From Anaerostipes butyraticus (GTDB lineage: Bacteria; Bacillota; Clostridia; Lachnospirales; Lachnospiraceae): a stretch of DNA of 64,000 bases. Positions within the stretch are counted from its first letter, which is position 1, and the number at the start of each line of letters is the position of its first letter. This document shows positions 63,272 through 64,000 of the stretch, piece by piece. The stretch lies in NCBI RefSeq assembly GCF_016586355.1, contig NZ_BLYI01000062.1, positions 1 through 64,000 on the forward strand, written 5' to 3'. The position numbers and the translations under genes are program-made. The notes below the pieces were generated by a model. The model was not told where the DNA came from and searched no databases. It worked only from the letters and a program-made list of their open reading frames with translations.

Positions 63272-64000
63272 CTAATATCCTTTGCTGATAATATACTGAT
63301 ACGTCCTTTTACTATTATTATTATCTCGATATTCAAAATAGTAATCTCTCATTTCAGCATATTTTTTTTCTTCTTCAAAATCATTTTTCACATATTTTTT
63401 TATACCATCTATCAACTCCTCATATTTTATGTACCGTTCTCCAAATAATGCATGTTCCATATCTAAATAACTTCCATGTACCTGCATATAAACATCATAA
63501 TCAAATTGATAAAATAATACTGGTTTTGCAAGATAATAAACATCCCAGCAGACACTTGAATAATCTGTGATCAACATAGAACATTTTTTCATAATTTCAT
63601 TCAACGGTTCAGTTCCAAATGGTATTAGTTCCAAGTTTTCCCCGCTGACATTAAATTCACTTAAATAATCTTTAAATTTGGGATGTATATAAAATACCAA
63701 TTTTACATTATTCTCTTTTAAAATTTCAGCTAATCTTTTACTTTGGAGAAGTTTCATATAGTTATAATAGTAATCACTATTCTTGAATTCTTCCGCACTC
63801 TTCTCTTCCAGCCAAGATCTCCATGTCGGCATCGCCAAAATAATTCTCTCATCTTTTTTGGATGTATCCTCCAATACATCCCATCTCGTAAATCCTAAAA
63901 TTGGTACATTTTCCGGCTTATAGCCAAAATTATCCACTACTATTTTTTGTTCAAATTCCGAAGTTGTTGTAAAATACGTCATAGGACTTGATCCTTTTCG
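63272..64000 (-). CDS. CDP-glycerol glycerophosphotransferase family protein, C-terminal part
   Basis: 243 codons are visible and the frame stays open to the window edge (RKGSSP before MTYFTTTSEFEQ), so the start lies outside; the internal Met at 63980-63982 is not the start. FTTTSEFEQKIVVDNFGY, VPILGFTRWDVLED, ILAMPTWRSWLEE, YIHPKFKDYL and LITDYSSVCWDVYYLAKP are family motifs. Third such enzyme in the cluster. The AT-rich C-terminal region (NNNSKRTYQYI) differs in composition from its neighbours. Confidence 0.88.
   Translation of the reverse strand, partial: RKGSSPMTYFTTTSEFEQKIVVDNFGYKPENVPILGFTRWDVLEDTSKKDERIILAMPTWRSWLEEKSAEEFKNSDYYYNYMKLLQSKRLAEILKENNVKLVFYIHPKFKDYLSEFNVSGENLELIPFGTEPLNEIMKKCSMLITDYSSVCWDVYYLAKPVLFYQFDYDVYMQVHGSYLDMEHALFGERYIKYEELIDGIKKYVKNDFEEEKKYAEMRDYYFEYRDNNNSKRTYQYIISKGY

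Overview
The window looks like a chromosomal segment of a low-GC Gram-positive anaerobe, most likely a Lachnospiraceae-type Clostridia. The signs are strong AGGAGG ribosome-binding sites, an NAD(P)-linked [FeFe]-hydrogenase pair, DUF5721 and DUF368 genes, TagD/TagGH wall-polymer genes, an LCP ligase and surface-protein remnants of the kind common in that family. No rRNA, tRNA, CRISPR array or intact insertion sequence was seen. Almost everything from 3 kb to 51 kb is read from the minus strand.

Positions 1-5080 are a decayed, very AT-rich region. It holds the start of an IS3-type transposase at the edge, a small membrane protein, a truncated and frameshifted PPC/fibronectin-III surface protein, an intact nitroreductase and an IS110 transposase remnant. 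Positions 5083-10570 are a compact three-gene operon of unknown function: an ATP-grasp/radical-SAM fusion enzyme, a second radical-SAM enzyme with extra Cys pairs, and a four-TM pentapeptide-repeat protein. A palindrome lies over its probable promoter. This is the best candidate for an undescribed system.

Positions 10707-31615 are a Wzx/Wzy-type exopolysaccharide or capsule operon read right to left. A WbpP-like epimerase, a WbpM-like dehydratase and a priming sugar transferase fused to an epimerase-like domain come first. They are followed by ten glycosyltransferase-like proteins, an EpsG-like polymerase, two hexapeptide acyltransferases, a pyruvyl transferase, a flippase and an FrhB-like iron-sulfur protein. 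Base composition shifts by eye from moderate GC to AT-rich at the junction inside the fusion gene, as if a conserved operon head had been joined to an exchangeable serotype cassette.

Positions 31939-50100 are mainly housekeeping: purC-purF-purB, a NagZ-like lipoprotein, a two-component system, a secreted or anchored metallophosphoesterase, NADP-isocitrate dehydrogenase, the hydrogenase operon, DegV, and a DUF5721-DUF368 (C55-P translocase type) pair. Between icd and the phosphoesterase lies an exactly periodic 52-bp tandem array of about 17 units. About half of the units carry a Shine-Dalgarno sequence plus ATG facing a complementary CCTCC arm.

Positions 50112-64000 concern the envelope: HtrA, a plus-strand pair of priming glycosyltransferase and LCP ligase, a DUF1015 protein, then a teichoic-acid-like cluster. 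That cluster has three CDP-glycerol-phosphotransferase-type proteins, a rhamnosyltransferase-like GT2, GalU, TagD, a TagGH exporter and a membrane acyltransferase; the last phosphotransferase runs off the edge. The window therefore holds two separate surface-glycan pathways, each with lipid-linked assembly on undecaprenyl phosphate, plus a predicted carrier-recycling translocase.
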